In this document: piece after piece, positions 16,776 through 26,941 of the stretch
How positions within the stretch are numbered: position 1 is the stretch's first letter
Layout: every line of letters begins with the position of its first letter
Assembly (NCBI RefSeq): GCF_900155635.1
Contig: NZ_LT732540.1
Location: forward strand, 540,962-604,961
Direction: 5' to 3'
Source: Olsenella urininfantis
GTDB taxonomy: Bacteria; Actinomycetota; Coriobacteriia; Coriobacteriales; Atopobiaceae
DNA length: 64,000 nt
The notes under the pieces: generated by a model
What the model saw: only the letters and a program-made list of their open reading frames with translations
Told to the model about the DNA's origin: nothing
Database searches by the model: none
Position numbers and translations under genes: made by a program

Positions 16776-18116
16776 ATGGATACCCTCTTCTCACAGGCAG
16801 AGCGCTACAAGCGCAAGGCAAACGCGCCTCTTGCGGTGCGCATGCGCCCACAGTCCCTAGACGAGTACGTGGGCCAGGAGCAGGCCGTTGGCCAGGGCTC
16901 CTGGCTCAGGCGTGCCATCGAGCACGACACGCTCTCGTCGGTCATCCTCTATGGGCCTGCGGGCACGGGCAAGACAACCCTGGCGCGGATCATCGCACAC
17001 ACGACGCATGCGGAGTTTGTCGAGGTCTCGGCCATCACGGGCACGGTGAAGGACCTGCGGCGCGAGACGGACCTCGCCGAGAGCCGCCTGCTCACGCAGG
17101 GCAGGCGCACCATCCTCTTCGTGGACGAGATCCATCGTTTCAACCGCTCGCAGCAGGATGCCCTGCTGCATGCCGTGGAAGACCGCACCGTCGTGCTGGT
17201 CGGTGCCACAACCGAGAACCCCTACTTCGAGGTCAACTCCGCCCTCATCAGCCGCTCGCGCGTGGTTGAGCTGACGGCGCTGGACGAGGGGTCCCTGCGC
17301 ACCCTGGTCCTTCGCGCGCTGGAAGACGAATCCGGCCTGCAGGGTCGCTTCTCTCTTGCGGACGAGGCCCTGGATGAGATCGTCACCCTGGCGGGTGGGG
17401 ATGCCCGGAGCGCCCTCACCTCGCTGGAGCTTGCCAGCCAGATGGCAAGCCCGAGCGGTGACGCCGAGTCCCCTGGCGCAGGGGACCGCGTTGCCATAGA
17501 ACTGCGTCACGTGCGCGAGGCAAACCCGCGCCGCGGCCTCGCCTACGACAAGTCCGGCGACATGCATTACGACATCATCTCCGCCTTCATAAAGTCCATG
17601 CGTGGCAGCGACCCGGACGCGGCGCTCTACTGGCTCGCCCGCATGCTGGACGCTGGAGAGAACCCCAAGTTCATCGCGCGTCGAATATTCATCCTCGCCT
17701 CTGAGGACATAGGCAACGCAGACCCGCAGGCGCTTCTGGTGGCCGAGGCCGCCTTCAAGGCGTGCGAGGTCATCGGCATGCCGGAGTGCCGCATCAATCT
17801 GGCCCAGGCCGTGGTCTACATGGCCCTCGCGCCCAAGTCCAATGCGGCCTACCTGGCCCTTGGGCGTGCCCTTGCCGAGGTGCGACAGGGCCCCAGGCGC
17901 GAGGTGCCCAACCACCTGCGCGACCGTCACCGTCCGGGGTCTGACGAGTACGGTCCCTACCTCTATCCGCATGACTATCCCACGGGGTGGGTGTTCCAGC
18001 AGTACCTTCCGGATGGCCTTGAGAGGGGGGACTTCTACCACCCTGGCCCGCGGGGATGGGAGGCGTGGCGCATAGAGTCCTGGGGCCATGACCACGAGGA
18101 GGGCCCGCAGTCCTAG
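16776..18116 (+). CDS. rarA: replication-associated recombination protein A (AAA+ ATPase)
   Basis: 446 residues, normal for RarA/MgsA. The opening RMRPQSLDEYVGQEQAVG, Walker A YGPAGTGKTTL, Walker B ILFVDEIHRFNRSQQDALL and ATTENPYFEVNSALISRS are the RarA/WHIP signature. The C-terminal tetramerisation part has RGLAYDKSGDMHYDIISAFI and LARMLDAGENPKFIARR. It acts at stalled replication forks. It starts 30 bases after the dGTPase gene without a visible ribosome site; a TACAAT close upstream suggests leaderless expression. Confidence 0.95.
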   Translation: MDTLFSQAERYKRKANAPLAVRMRPQSLDEYVGQEQAVGQGSWLRRAIEHDTLSSVILYGPAGTGKTTLARIIAHTTHAEFVEVSAITGTVKDLRRETDLAESRLLTQGRRTILFVDEIHRFNRSQQDALLHAVEDRTVVLVGATTENPYFEVNSALISRSRVVELTALDEGSLRTLVLRALEDESGLQGRFSLADEALDEIVTLAGGDARSALTSLELASQMASPSGDAESPGAGDRVAIELRHVREANPRRGLAYDKSGDMHYDIISAFIKSMRGSDPDAALYWLARMLDAGENPKFIARRIFILASEDIGNADPQALLVAEAAFKACEVIGMPECRINLAQAVVYMALAPKSNAAYLALGRALAEVRQGPRREVPNHLRDRHRPGSDEYGPYLYPHDYPTGWVFQQYLPDGLERGDFYHPGPRGWEAWRIESWGHDHEEGPQS

Positions 18117-18232
18117 TCGTCCCCTGTTGCCTCCCCTGCGCTGGGGCCAACGCCATTTGGGTAGAATGATGCGCAACGCAGGCGACGGGCGGGCATCTCG
18201 CCGCCGAACCACAAGGGAAGAGGGAAGCGAGC

Positions 18233-18790
18233 ATGGATCTTTCTCCGATGGGCATCATGCTGATCTTGCTGGCGGCAGCTGGCACCTGGGCCGTGGTGGA
18301 GCTTGCCCTCACCATGCGCAAGGCCCGCTCAAGCGTTGAACAGGTGACGCGCTCTGCCAACGAGACCATCGAGCAGATCCAGCCGATCATCGCCAAGCTG
18401 GATGGTGCCATGGACGACATGCAGCCGGCCATCAAGCAGATAGACCCCCTGGTCGAGAAGGCCAACGGGTCCCTGGATGCGGCCAACGAGGCCCTTTCGC
18501 GCGTCAATGGCATCCTGGGCGACGTCTCGACCGTCTCCGGAACCGCCGCCGGCGTCTCCGACGCGGTGGGCCAGGTTGCCACCAACGCCGTGTCCAGCGT
18601 CTCCGGCCTCGTCGGCCGCATTGCGGGCAGGTCCGGCGCGCAACCCTCACAGCTTGGGGAGGCTGCCGTCGCGCCAGAGGCCGACCAGCCCCTTCAGGAT
18701 GCGCCAGCCGCAAGCGGCTACGTGAGCTACAGCGAGCTCACCTCCCAGAACCAGGATGCGGAAGTCGCAGCAGACTCCGCCCGAAGCTAA
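18233..18790 (+). CDS. membrane-anchored coiled-coil protein (DUF948-like)
   Basis: 185 residues. One N-terminal transmembrane helix (about 7-24, MLILLAAAGTWAVVELAL) is followed by a long amphipathic helix of heptad-like repeats (about 30-140), rich in Ile/Gln/Asp then Ala/Val/Ser/Gly, and an acidic, disordered tail. The layout resembles DUF948/YtxH-type proteins seen beside stress-sigma genes. It leads the operon with the anti-sigma and sigma genes, and the anti-sigma gene's ribosome site overlaps its stop. It could be a sensor or tether for that module, but this rests on gene order only. ATG 18233 follows AAGAGGGAAG; a possible -10 (TAGAAT) lies at 18162-18167. Confidence 0.7.
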   Translation: MDLSPMGIMLILLAAAGTWAVVELALTMRKARSSVEQVTRSANETIEQIQPIIAKLDGAMDDMQPAIKQIDPLVEKANGSLDAANEALSRVNGILGDVSTVSGTAAGVSDAVGQVATNAVSSVSGLVGRIAGRSGAQPSQLGEAAVAPEADQPLQDAPAASGYVSYSELTSQNQDAEVAADSARS

Positions 18791-18803
18791 GGAGCAGCAC
18801 CCT

Positions 18804-19181
18804 ATGCAGGACAAGACCGTTCGTCTCAGCATCCCTGCCGAGGCAAGCTACGCGCGAGCCGTCCGCATGATGGCGGCAAACCTCGCCGTCCTCTGCGACA
18901 TGAGCGTGGATGACGTGGAGGACGTGCGCATGGCAGCCGAGGAGGGCTTCGTCTTCAGCTGCGCCACCATGCCCGAGACCTGCGAGGTCAGCTTCGAGCT
19001 GGTGGACGATGGCATCGACATGGACTTTCTGCTGGGGGATGCCCATGACGACGAGATAGAGGCGGGCAGCGTCGACATCTCGCTCATCGAGCTCTTGCTC
19101 TCTGCGGTCTGCGATGACTTCGACGTGACCGAGGAAGGCTACCTCCACCTGGTCATGAGGGCGGGCAAGGCCCATGCCTAA
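18804..19181 (+). CDS. RsbW-like anti-sigma factor with degenerate ATP site
   Basis: 125 residues. The fold pattern (IPAEASYARAVRMMAANLAV, then VEDVRMAAEEGF and a final ISLIELLLSAVCDDFDV / GYLHLVM) matches the RsbW/SpoIIAB GHKL family. The N-box asparagine position is Phe (AEEGFVF, 45-51) and the Gly-rich G1 and G2 boxes are not recognisable, so ATP binding and kinase activity look lost. ATG 18804 has AAGGAG 9 bases upstream. Its last 8 bases overlap the sigma gene, the usual arrangement for an anti-sigma/sigma pair. No RsbV-type antagonist gene is in the window. It probably controls the next gene's product by binding alone. Confidence 0.7.
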   Translation: MQDKTVRLSIPAEASYARAVRMMAANLAVLCDMSVDDVEDVRMAAEEGFVFSCATMPETCEVSFELVDDGIDMDFLLGDAHDDEIEAGSVDISLIELLLSAVCDDFDVTEEGYLHLVMRAGKAHA

Positions 19182-19998
19182 CGCTGACGCGGAGACTCGC
19201 GCCTCCTCGCGCCGCCGTCTCTCTCGCCACATGCCCAAGGGCACGGTGGCCTGGGACAAGGGGCGCACGCGCGAGCTGTTCAGGCGCTACAAGGACGAGG
19301 GTGACGAGGACGCCCGCGAGCAGCTGGTGATGAGCCACCTGAACCTCGTCCGCTTCCTCGCCTCCAAGTTCAAGAACCGTGGCGAGCCCCTGGACGACCT
19401 CATCCAGGTGGGCACCATCGGTCTCATCAAGGCGATCGATCGCTTCGAGCCCGAGCGAGGCCTTGAGTTCACCACCTTCGCCACGCCCACCATCATGGGA
19501 GAGATCCGTCGCCACTTCCGCGACAAGGGCTGGTCCGTGCGCGTCCCCCGACGCCTGCAGGAGCTCTCGAGCAAGGTCAACCAGATGACCGACGAGCTCA
19601 CCAAGGAGCTGCAGCGCAGCCCGTCGGTCGAGGAGATCGCCCATGCGCTCGACAGCACGGTCGAGGAGGTGCTCGAGGCCATGGAGTCCTCCAGCGCCTA
19701 CAGCTCCGTGCCCCTGGAGGGAGGCTCGTCCTCAGACGACGCCCCCTCCGTCATAGACCACTACGCAAGCGAGGACGAGGACCTTGCCTCCTCCGATGAC
19801 CGCATGATCATCGAGGAGACCATGCGCGACTTCTCCCCGCGCGAGCAGGAGATCATCGGTATGCGCTTCCTCGAGGGCCTCACGCAGGTAGAGATCGCGG
19901 GCCGTCTGGGCATCTCGCAGGTGCAGGTCTCGCGCCTCCTCAGAAGGACCCTCAAGAAGATCCAGGAGCGCATCGACCCCGAGGGGCTCATGCAGTAG
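19174..19998 (+). CDS. SigB/SigF-family RNA polymerase sigma factor
   Basis: 274 residues. Region 2 is clear (MSHLNLVRFLASKFK, LDDLIQVGTIGLIKAIDRF, LEFTTFATPTIMGEIRRHFR), region 3 follows (VPRRLQELSSKVNQMTDEL) and region 4 carries the helix-turn-helix TQVEIAGRLGISQVQVSRLL. The PTIMGEIRRHFRDKGW stretch is typical of the SigB/SigF/SigG stress and sporulation group. There is an acidic insert between regions 3 and 4 (SSSDDAPSVIDHYASEDED). It overlaps the anti-sigma gene by 8 bases. Its regulon cannot be read from the window. Confidence 0.9.
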   Translation: MPNADAETRASSRRRLSRHMPKGTVAWDKGRTRELFRRYKDEGDEDAREQLVMSHLNLVRFLASKFKNRGEPLDDLIQVGTIGLIKAIDRFEPERGLEFTTFATPTIMGEIRRHFRDKGWSVRVPRRLQELSSKVNQMTDELTKELQRSPSVEEIAHALDSTVEEVLEAMESSSAYSSVPLEGGSSSDDAPSVIDHYASEDEDLASSDDRMIIEETMRDFSPREQEIIGMRFLEGLTQVEIAGRLGISQVQVSRLLRRTLKKIQERIDPEGLMQ

Positions 19999-20023
19999 CG
20001 CCCGCATGGCTGGAGGCATTCCC

Positions 20024-21379
20024 ATGATCGATCACGGCGAGAGCGGCCAGGAGGCAAGCGGCACTGTCCGCGCCAGGCGCGTGGGCGCGCATGCGTGGGC
20101 GCTCGTCGGCTGCATGCTTGCCGCAGTCCTGGTGGTCAGGGCGCTGGGCCTGGTGTGGCCGGCCGTGGAGCTGCTCCTTGTCGGTGTGGTGCTGGGCTTC
20201 ATATGCAGTCCCGTCACCAACGCTCTCGAGAGGAGGGGCGTGCCCCGTGCCTTGGCGGCGCTTCTCGCCCTGCTCCTGCTGGTCTCGGTGGTCGTGCTCG
20301 CGGGGGTCGTCCTGGGGCCCGCCTTCCTCAACCAGCTGGTGGACATGCTGCAGCGCATGCCGCGCTACGTCTCGCAGCTGCGAGCCGCCGCGAGCCAGTT
20401 CTGGGACGCCTTCGGAAGCTCCCGCACCCAAGAGGTCCAGACCGTCCTGGACCAACTCCTTGCCGCCCTTTCCAACATGGGGCTCAATGCCTCGACCGAG
20501 CTCATCGAGAAGCTCTCCTCCGGCTTCGTGAGCAACGTCGTCTCGCTGGTGAACAACCTCTTCACCCTATTCCTGGGCCTGGTGCTTGCCTACTGGCTGG
20601 CAAAGGACTACCCGCGCATCGTCCGCGAGCTTGGCGTCGTCGCAGGACCCGCCCACGAGGACGAGCTCTTCGTGGTGCTGGCCGTCATGAGCCGTTCGAT
20701 GGGCGGCTACATGCGTGGCATCGTGATCACCTCGGCTGCGGGAGGGCTGCTCTCCTTTGCCGGCTTCGCCCTGATAGGGCATCCCTACGCGGGGCTCATG
20801 GGCATCGTCGTGGGCGTCTTGCACTTCGTTCCCGTCATCGGCCCCTGGCTGGCGGCGGGCCTTGCCATGCTCCTCGCGCTCTTCGCGAGCCCCGCCCTGG
20901 CGCTCGAGACCCTCGTCGTCTCGGTCATCGCCCAAAACGTCACCGACAACCTGATCTCACCCTTGGTCATGCGCTCGGCGGTCAAGGTGCACCCGGCGCT
21001 CTCGCTGGTTGGCATCATCATCGGAAGCGCCCTGGGTGGCATGCTGGGCATGGTGCTGGCAATACCTCTCACGGCTGCCATCAGGAGCGTCTTCGTCTAC
21101 TACTTCGAGACCAAGACGGGACGGCAGCTGGTCTCCTACGAGGGTGCGCTCTTCCAGAGCACGCCGTTTCATGATGACGAGGGGGTGCCGCTTCCTGCCT
21201 TCGACGCCCTGGATGATGACAAGTTCTTCGAGAGTACCCTTTTGGTGAGCTCCAAGGGTGCGCGCTGTCCCGTGGCGGACGAGCCTCCGCGAGGACGGAG
21301 AGGGTCTCTCGCCACGCGCATCCTGAACGCGCGGGATGCGTCCACCGCCGATGCGCAAGAGAAGGAGAAGGGCGCGTAG
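20024..21379 (+). CDS. AI-2E/PerM family permease
   Basis: About 451 residues with 7-8 membrane segments and a central amphipathic region (about 75-160), the layout of the AI-2E/PerM exporter family. ALIGHPYAGLMGIVVGVLHF, VPVIGPWLAAGLAMLLALF and LISPLVMRSAVKVHP are family landmarks. The last 80 residues are cytoplasmic and polar. ATG 20024 is chosen because GGAGG lies 7 bases upstream; ATG 20006 has no ribosome site. It begins 25 bases after the sigma gene, so it is probably the last gene of that operon and may be a target of the stress response. Substrate unknown. Confidence 0.85.
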   Translation: MIDHGESGQEASGTVRARRVGAHAWALVGCMLAAVLVVRALGLVWPAVELLLVGVVLGFICSPVTNALERRGVPRALAALLALLLLVSVVVLAGVVLGPAFLNQLVDMLQRMPRYVSQLRAAASQFWDAFGSSRTQEVQTVLDQLLAALSNMGLNASTELIEKLSSGFVSNVVSLVNNLFTLFLGLVLAYWLAKDYPRIVRELGVVAGPAHEDELFVVLAVMSRSMGGYMRGIVITSAAGGLLSFAGFALIGHPYAGLMGIVVGVLHFVPVIGPWLAAGLAMLLALFASPALALETLVVSVIAQNVTDNLISPLVMRSAVKVHPALSLVGIIIGSALGGMLGMVLAIPLTAAIRSVFVYYFETKTGRQLVSYEGALFQSTPFHDDEGVPLPAFDALDDDKFFESTLLVSSKGARCPVADEPPRGRRGSLATRILNARDASTADAQEKEKGA

Positions 21380-21465
21380 CGCAAGTTCGCGTGGCCCTTT
21401 GAGCCCTGTACACGTATCATTGATGGGTCGAGTCCGCCCCTTTGGGCTGAGCAGCAAGGAGAACC

Positions 21466-24120
<2,655 letters not shown>

Positions 24121-24123
24121 GGC

Positions 24124-24537
24124 GTGCGCGTCCTTGCCCTTGACATAGGTGATGCGCGGATAGGCATCGCTGCCAGCGACATGTCTGGCAGCATCGCCTC
24201 TCCCGTGAAGGTGCTTCCCGCGCAGGAGGTCCTTGCCCATGCCCGGAGCTTCCGCATGGTCCTCGAGGACTATGAGCCCGAGCTCCTGCTCTGCGGCAGG
24301 CCGAGGACCATGGCGGGGGAGGATGGCCCCCAGGCCAGGAAGGTCATGGCCCAGGCGCAGCAGATCGCCCAGTCATGCGGCCTTCCTCTGGAGTTTGCCG
24401 ACGAGCGCCTCAGCTCCCAGGAGGCCAAGCGTATCCTCCGTGAGGAGGGCTACAACGAACGCTCCATGCGAGGCAGGGTCGACATGGTCGCTGCCTCGCT
24501 CTTTCTGCAGTCTTGGCTCGACGCCAAAGGAGAGTAG
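24124..24537 (+). CDS. ruvX: YqgF/RuvX Holliday junction resolvase-like protein
   Basis: 137 residues, normal size. The RNase H-like fold shows RVLALDIGDARIGIAASD with the first acidic residue, CGRPRTMAGEDGPQA, and FADERLSSQEAKRIL with the second acidic cluster. Members act in 16S rRNA 5'-end processing and perhaps at Holliday junctions. GTG 24124 lies 3 bases after the alaS stop. alaS-ruvX-mltG is a common order in Gram-positive bacteria, which supports the call. Confidence 0.93.
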   Translation: MRVLALDIGDARIGIAASDMSGSIASPVKVLPAQEVLAHARSFRMVLEDYEPELLLCGRPRTMAGEDGPQARKVMAQAQQIAQSCGLPLEFADERLSSQEAKRILREEGYNERSMRGRVDMVAASLFLQSWLDAKGE

Positions 24538-24545
24538 GATTCTGC

Positions 24546-25817
24546 ATGGCTGACAACCCCCGCAAGCGGGCGGCTCACTACCACAGGCCCGATCCTTCGG
24601 CTCACGGAGCAGGCGGAGGCGTGCCTGCCCGGCGTTCCGCCGCGCCTGCTCCTGGCAGGTTGGGAGTGGGCGCCGGCGTGCGCACGCACGCGAGCTCGTC
24701 AAAGGCCGCCAGCGTCACGCGCCGGGTCAACGCGCGCATGCACGGTCGGGGGGCTGGCGGGACGCGTGCGCATGGCCCCCGCCGTGGCCCCGCGGTTTTT
24801 CTCGCCGCGCTCCTTGCGCTCCTCCTGCTTGCGGGCGGCGTGTTCGCCTGCAAGCACTTCATGAGGGGTTCCGGCGGACAGAGCCAGGTTGCCCCCGGGC
24901 AGATCGTCACCGTGGCCATCCCCGAGGGCTCTGGCAGCACGGAGGTTGCCAAGATCTTGTCGGACAGCGGCGTCATCTCTGACGTCAAGGACTTCCTGGC
25001 CGAGGTCAAGTCCCAGGGCGCCGAGGCCTCCATCAAGCCAGGGGCCTACGACCTCATGACCGGCGGCAATCTCAGGGAGCTGGTGCGACAGCTGGTGAGC
25101 GGGCCAAACTCCACCAGCGGAAAGCTTGCCGTGGCCGAAGGCCTCACGGTGAGCAAGACGGCAGCCCTGGTCGAGGCGTCCCTGCACATCTCCGCCGAGG
25201 AGTTCCTCGCGCAGGCGAAGGCATCCAACTATGCGGCCGACTACCCCTTCCTGGCGGACGCGCAGAACGACTCCCTCGAGGGCTTCCTCTTTCCCAAGAC
25301 CTATGCGTTCACGTCGGGCGAGCTCACGGCCGACGTAGTCATCCGCGCCATGCTTGACCAGTACAAGGCGGAGGTTGCCTCCCTGGACACGAGCTCGTAC
25401 CTCGCTGCTCTCAAGGAGAAGTACGGCGTGAGCATGAGCGGCTACGACATCCTCAAGATGGCCTCCATCATCGAGCGCGAGGCGCTGACCAACGAGGACC
25501 GCTACAACATCTCCTCGGTCATGTACAACCGCCTCAGGGACGACATGTTCCTGCAAAGCGATGCCGCCATGGGATATGTGACGGGCGGAGAGGTGAACGC
25601 CAACGACCTCGACACCGACAGCCCCTACAACACCTACCTCTACAAGGGTCTGACGCCCACGCCCATCTGCGCCCCCAGCCTCGACTCCATCCAGGCGGCG
25701 TTGAGGCCCGCGGACACCGGCTACTACTACTTCTGGATCACGAGCAGAGACCACAAGTTCTCCGAGACCTACGAGCAGCATCAGCAGGCCATAGCGGATG
25801 CCCAGGGCGGCAACTGA
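24546..25817 (+). CDS. mltG: endolytic murein transglycosylase MltG
   Basis: About 423 residues. A long basic cytoplasmic head (about 1-75) leads to one transmembrane helix (FLAALLALLLLAGGVFACKH) and then the YceG domain. The active-site region is ILKMASIIEREALTNEDR with the catalytic Glu, followed by MYNRLRDDMFLQSDAAMGY and LTPTPICAPSLDSIQAAL. It cuts nascent glycan strands and so sets their length, working with the synthases of the dcw cluster further on. ATG 24546 is chosen; GGAGAGTAGG lies just upstream. The extra-long basic head is larger than in most homologues. Confidence 0.93.
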   Translation: MADNPRKRAAHYHRPDPSAHGAGGGVPARRSAAPAPGRLGVGAGVRTHASSSKAASVTRRVNARMHGRGAGGTRAHGPRRGPAVFLAALLALLLLAGGVFACKHFMRGSGGQSQVAPGQIVTVAIPEGSGSTEVAKILSDSGVISDVKDFLAEVKSQGAEASIKPGAYDLMTGGNLRELVRQLVSGPNSTSGKLAVAEGLTVSKTAALVEASLHISAEEFLAQAKASNYAADYPFLADAQNDSLEGFLFPKTYAFTSGELTADVVIRAMLDQYKAEVASLDTSSYLAALKEKYGVSMSGYDILKMASIIEREALTNEDRYNISSVMYNRLRDDMFLQSDAAMGYVTGGEVNANDLDTDSPYNTYLYKGLTPTPICAPSLDSIQAALRPADTGYYYFWITSRDHKFSETYEQHQQAIADAQGGN

Positions 25818-26317
25818 TGGGGATTTTCGACGCCGACCGCTACCTTGCGTCCATAGACCTCATCGATGTGGACGAGCTGCGTGCCCAGGGCGTGCGCTGT
25901 GTGCTCTTCGACCGCGACAACACCTGCGTCCCCCGCGACACCGGAATCATCCCCCCCAAGGTGGCCGCGTGGTTCTCTCGCGTGAGGGAGGCGGGGATAG
26001 ACCTCTGCATGGTCTCGAACAACATCCATGCCGACCAGGTGCGCGCGTCCGCCCGCGAGCTGGGCTGCGACGCCATAGCCTTCGCGCTGAAGCCCCTTCC
26101 CCTTGCCCTCACCCGCGCCCTCAGGCTGCGTGGTCTGCGTCCCGACGAGGCCGTGATGGTAGGCGACCAGGTCTACACCGACGTCGTCTCCGGGACGCTT
26201 GCCGGCGTCCGCACGGTGCTGGTGAGGCCGCAGTCGGCAAGCGACCTCTGGTACACCCTCATCCTCCGCAGGCTCGAGCGCCTCATTGTGGGCGATAGGA
26301 GCTTTGAGGGAGAGTAG
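25817..26317 (+). CDS. YqeG-family HAD phosphatase
   Basis: 166 residues. The HAD IIIA signature is at the front: VLFDRDNTCVPRD with the nucleophile Asp and the +2 Asp, then MVSNN and MVGDQVYTDVVSG. The DRDNT form with a following NP-like change is typical of YqeG/mitochondrial PTPMT-like phosphatases. A phosphatidylglycerophosphate phosphatase role is possible but unproved. Its ATG overlaps the mltG stop (TGATGG), so the two are translationally coupled. yqeG often lies close to aroK/aroB-type genes in Gram-positives, as here. Confidence 0.9.
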   Translation: MGIFDADRYLASIDLIDVDELRAQGVRCVLFDRDNTCVPRDTGIIPPKVAAWFSRVREAGIDLCMVSNNIHADQVRASARELGCDAIAFALKPLPLALTRALRLRGLRPDEAVMVGDQVYTDVVSGTLAGVRTVLVRPQSASDLWYTLILRRLERLIVGDRSFEGE

Positions 26318-26348
26318 CCGCGCACCCCTTGCCGGCATGGCCGGATGA

Positions 26349-26354
26349 TAGAAT
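26349..26354 (+). promoter_or_regulatory. candidate -10 box for aroK
   Basis: TAGAAT lies across the upstream in-frame ATG 26345, which makes that codon an unlikely start if transcription begins here. A start at GTG 26360 would be leaderless; ATG 26393 would have a short leader. A TTGCCG lies 14 bases upstream, which is closer than normal. Confidence 0.35.
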
Positions 26355-26392
26355 CCCCTGTGAACAACTACTATGAGCGCGGGGTTCCACCA

Positions 26393-26941
26393 ATGTCTGA
26401 GCCGGCACGGGGCTACGTGGTCCACGAGGGCTGCGACCATATCTTCTTCGTAGGCTTTCTCGGTGCGGGAAAGTCCACCTTGGCGCGCAACCTCGGCAAT
26501 CTCTTCCATCGCTCTTTCGTGGACACCGACCGCCTCGTGGAGCGCGCGCGTGGAAAGAGCGTGTGCGACATCTTCGCCGAGGACGGGGAAAGCCGGTTCA
26601 GGGGCTACGAGGCCGAGGCGCTGCGCAGGCTCAAGGGGCGCAAGTCTCTGCTCGTGAGCTGTGGCGGCGGCATCGTGGAGGGCCCCGAGGCCTGCGAGCT
26701 CATGCATCAGATGGGCCGCGTCGTCTTTCTGGACGGCAGCTTCGAGGACTCCCTGCGCCAGATTCAGCACCCAGAGCTCAGACCGGACTTCGTCTGCGAG
26801 AGCGACGCGCAGAGGCTGTATGACATCAGGAGGCCCCTCTACCTCAGGGAGGCCGACCTCAGGCTGGACATCAGGGACAAGACGTTCGAGCAGGTGTGCA
26901 CCGAGGCTGCCCAGCTGCTCTGGGAGAAGGGTCTGCTATGA
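26393..26941 (+). CDS. aroK: shikimate kinase-like protein
   Basis: 182 residues from ATG 26393. Walker A is FFVGFLGAGKSTLARNLG; the shikimate-binding FVDTDRLVERARGKSV, FRGYEAEALRRL and VSCGGGIVEGPEA follow; the LID Arg is in RRPLYLREADL. It would phosphorylate shikimate. The start is open: ATG 26345 overlaps a -10-like TAGAAT, GTG 26360 would be leaderless, and ATG 26393 has only a weak GGGG before it. The stop overlaps the aroB-like gene by 4 bases (ATGA), so the two are coupled. No other shikimate genes are in the window. Confidence 0.88.
   Translation: MSEPARGYVVHEGCDHIFFVGFLGAGKSTLARNLGNLFHRSFVDTDRLVERARGKSVCDIFAEDGESRFRGYEAEALRRLKGRKSLLVSCGGGIVEGPEACELMHQMGRVVFLDGSFEDSLRQIQHPELRPDFVCESDAQRLYDIRRPLYLREADLRLDIRDKTFEQVCTEAAQLLWEKGLL

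Noticed and set aside
21380-21465. T-box riboswitch ahead of alaS
   Set aside because: The 86-base spacer is too short and has no T-box sequence or antiterminator.
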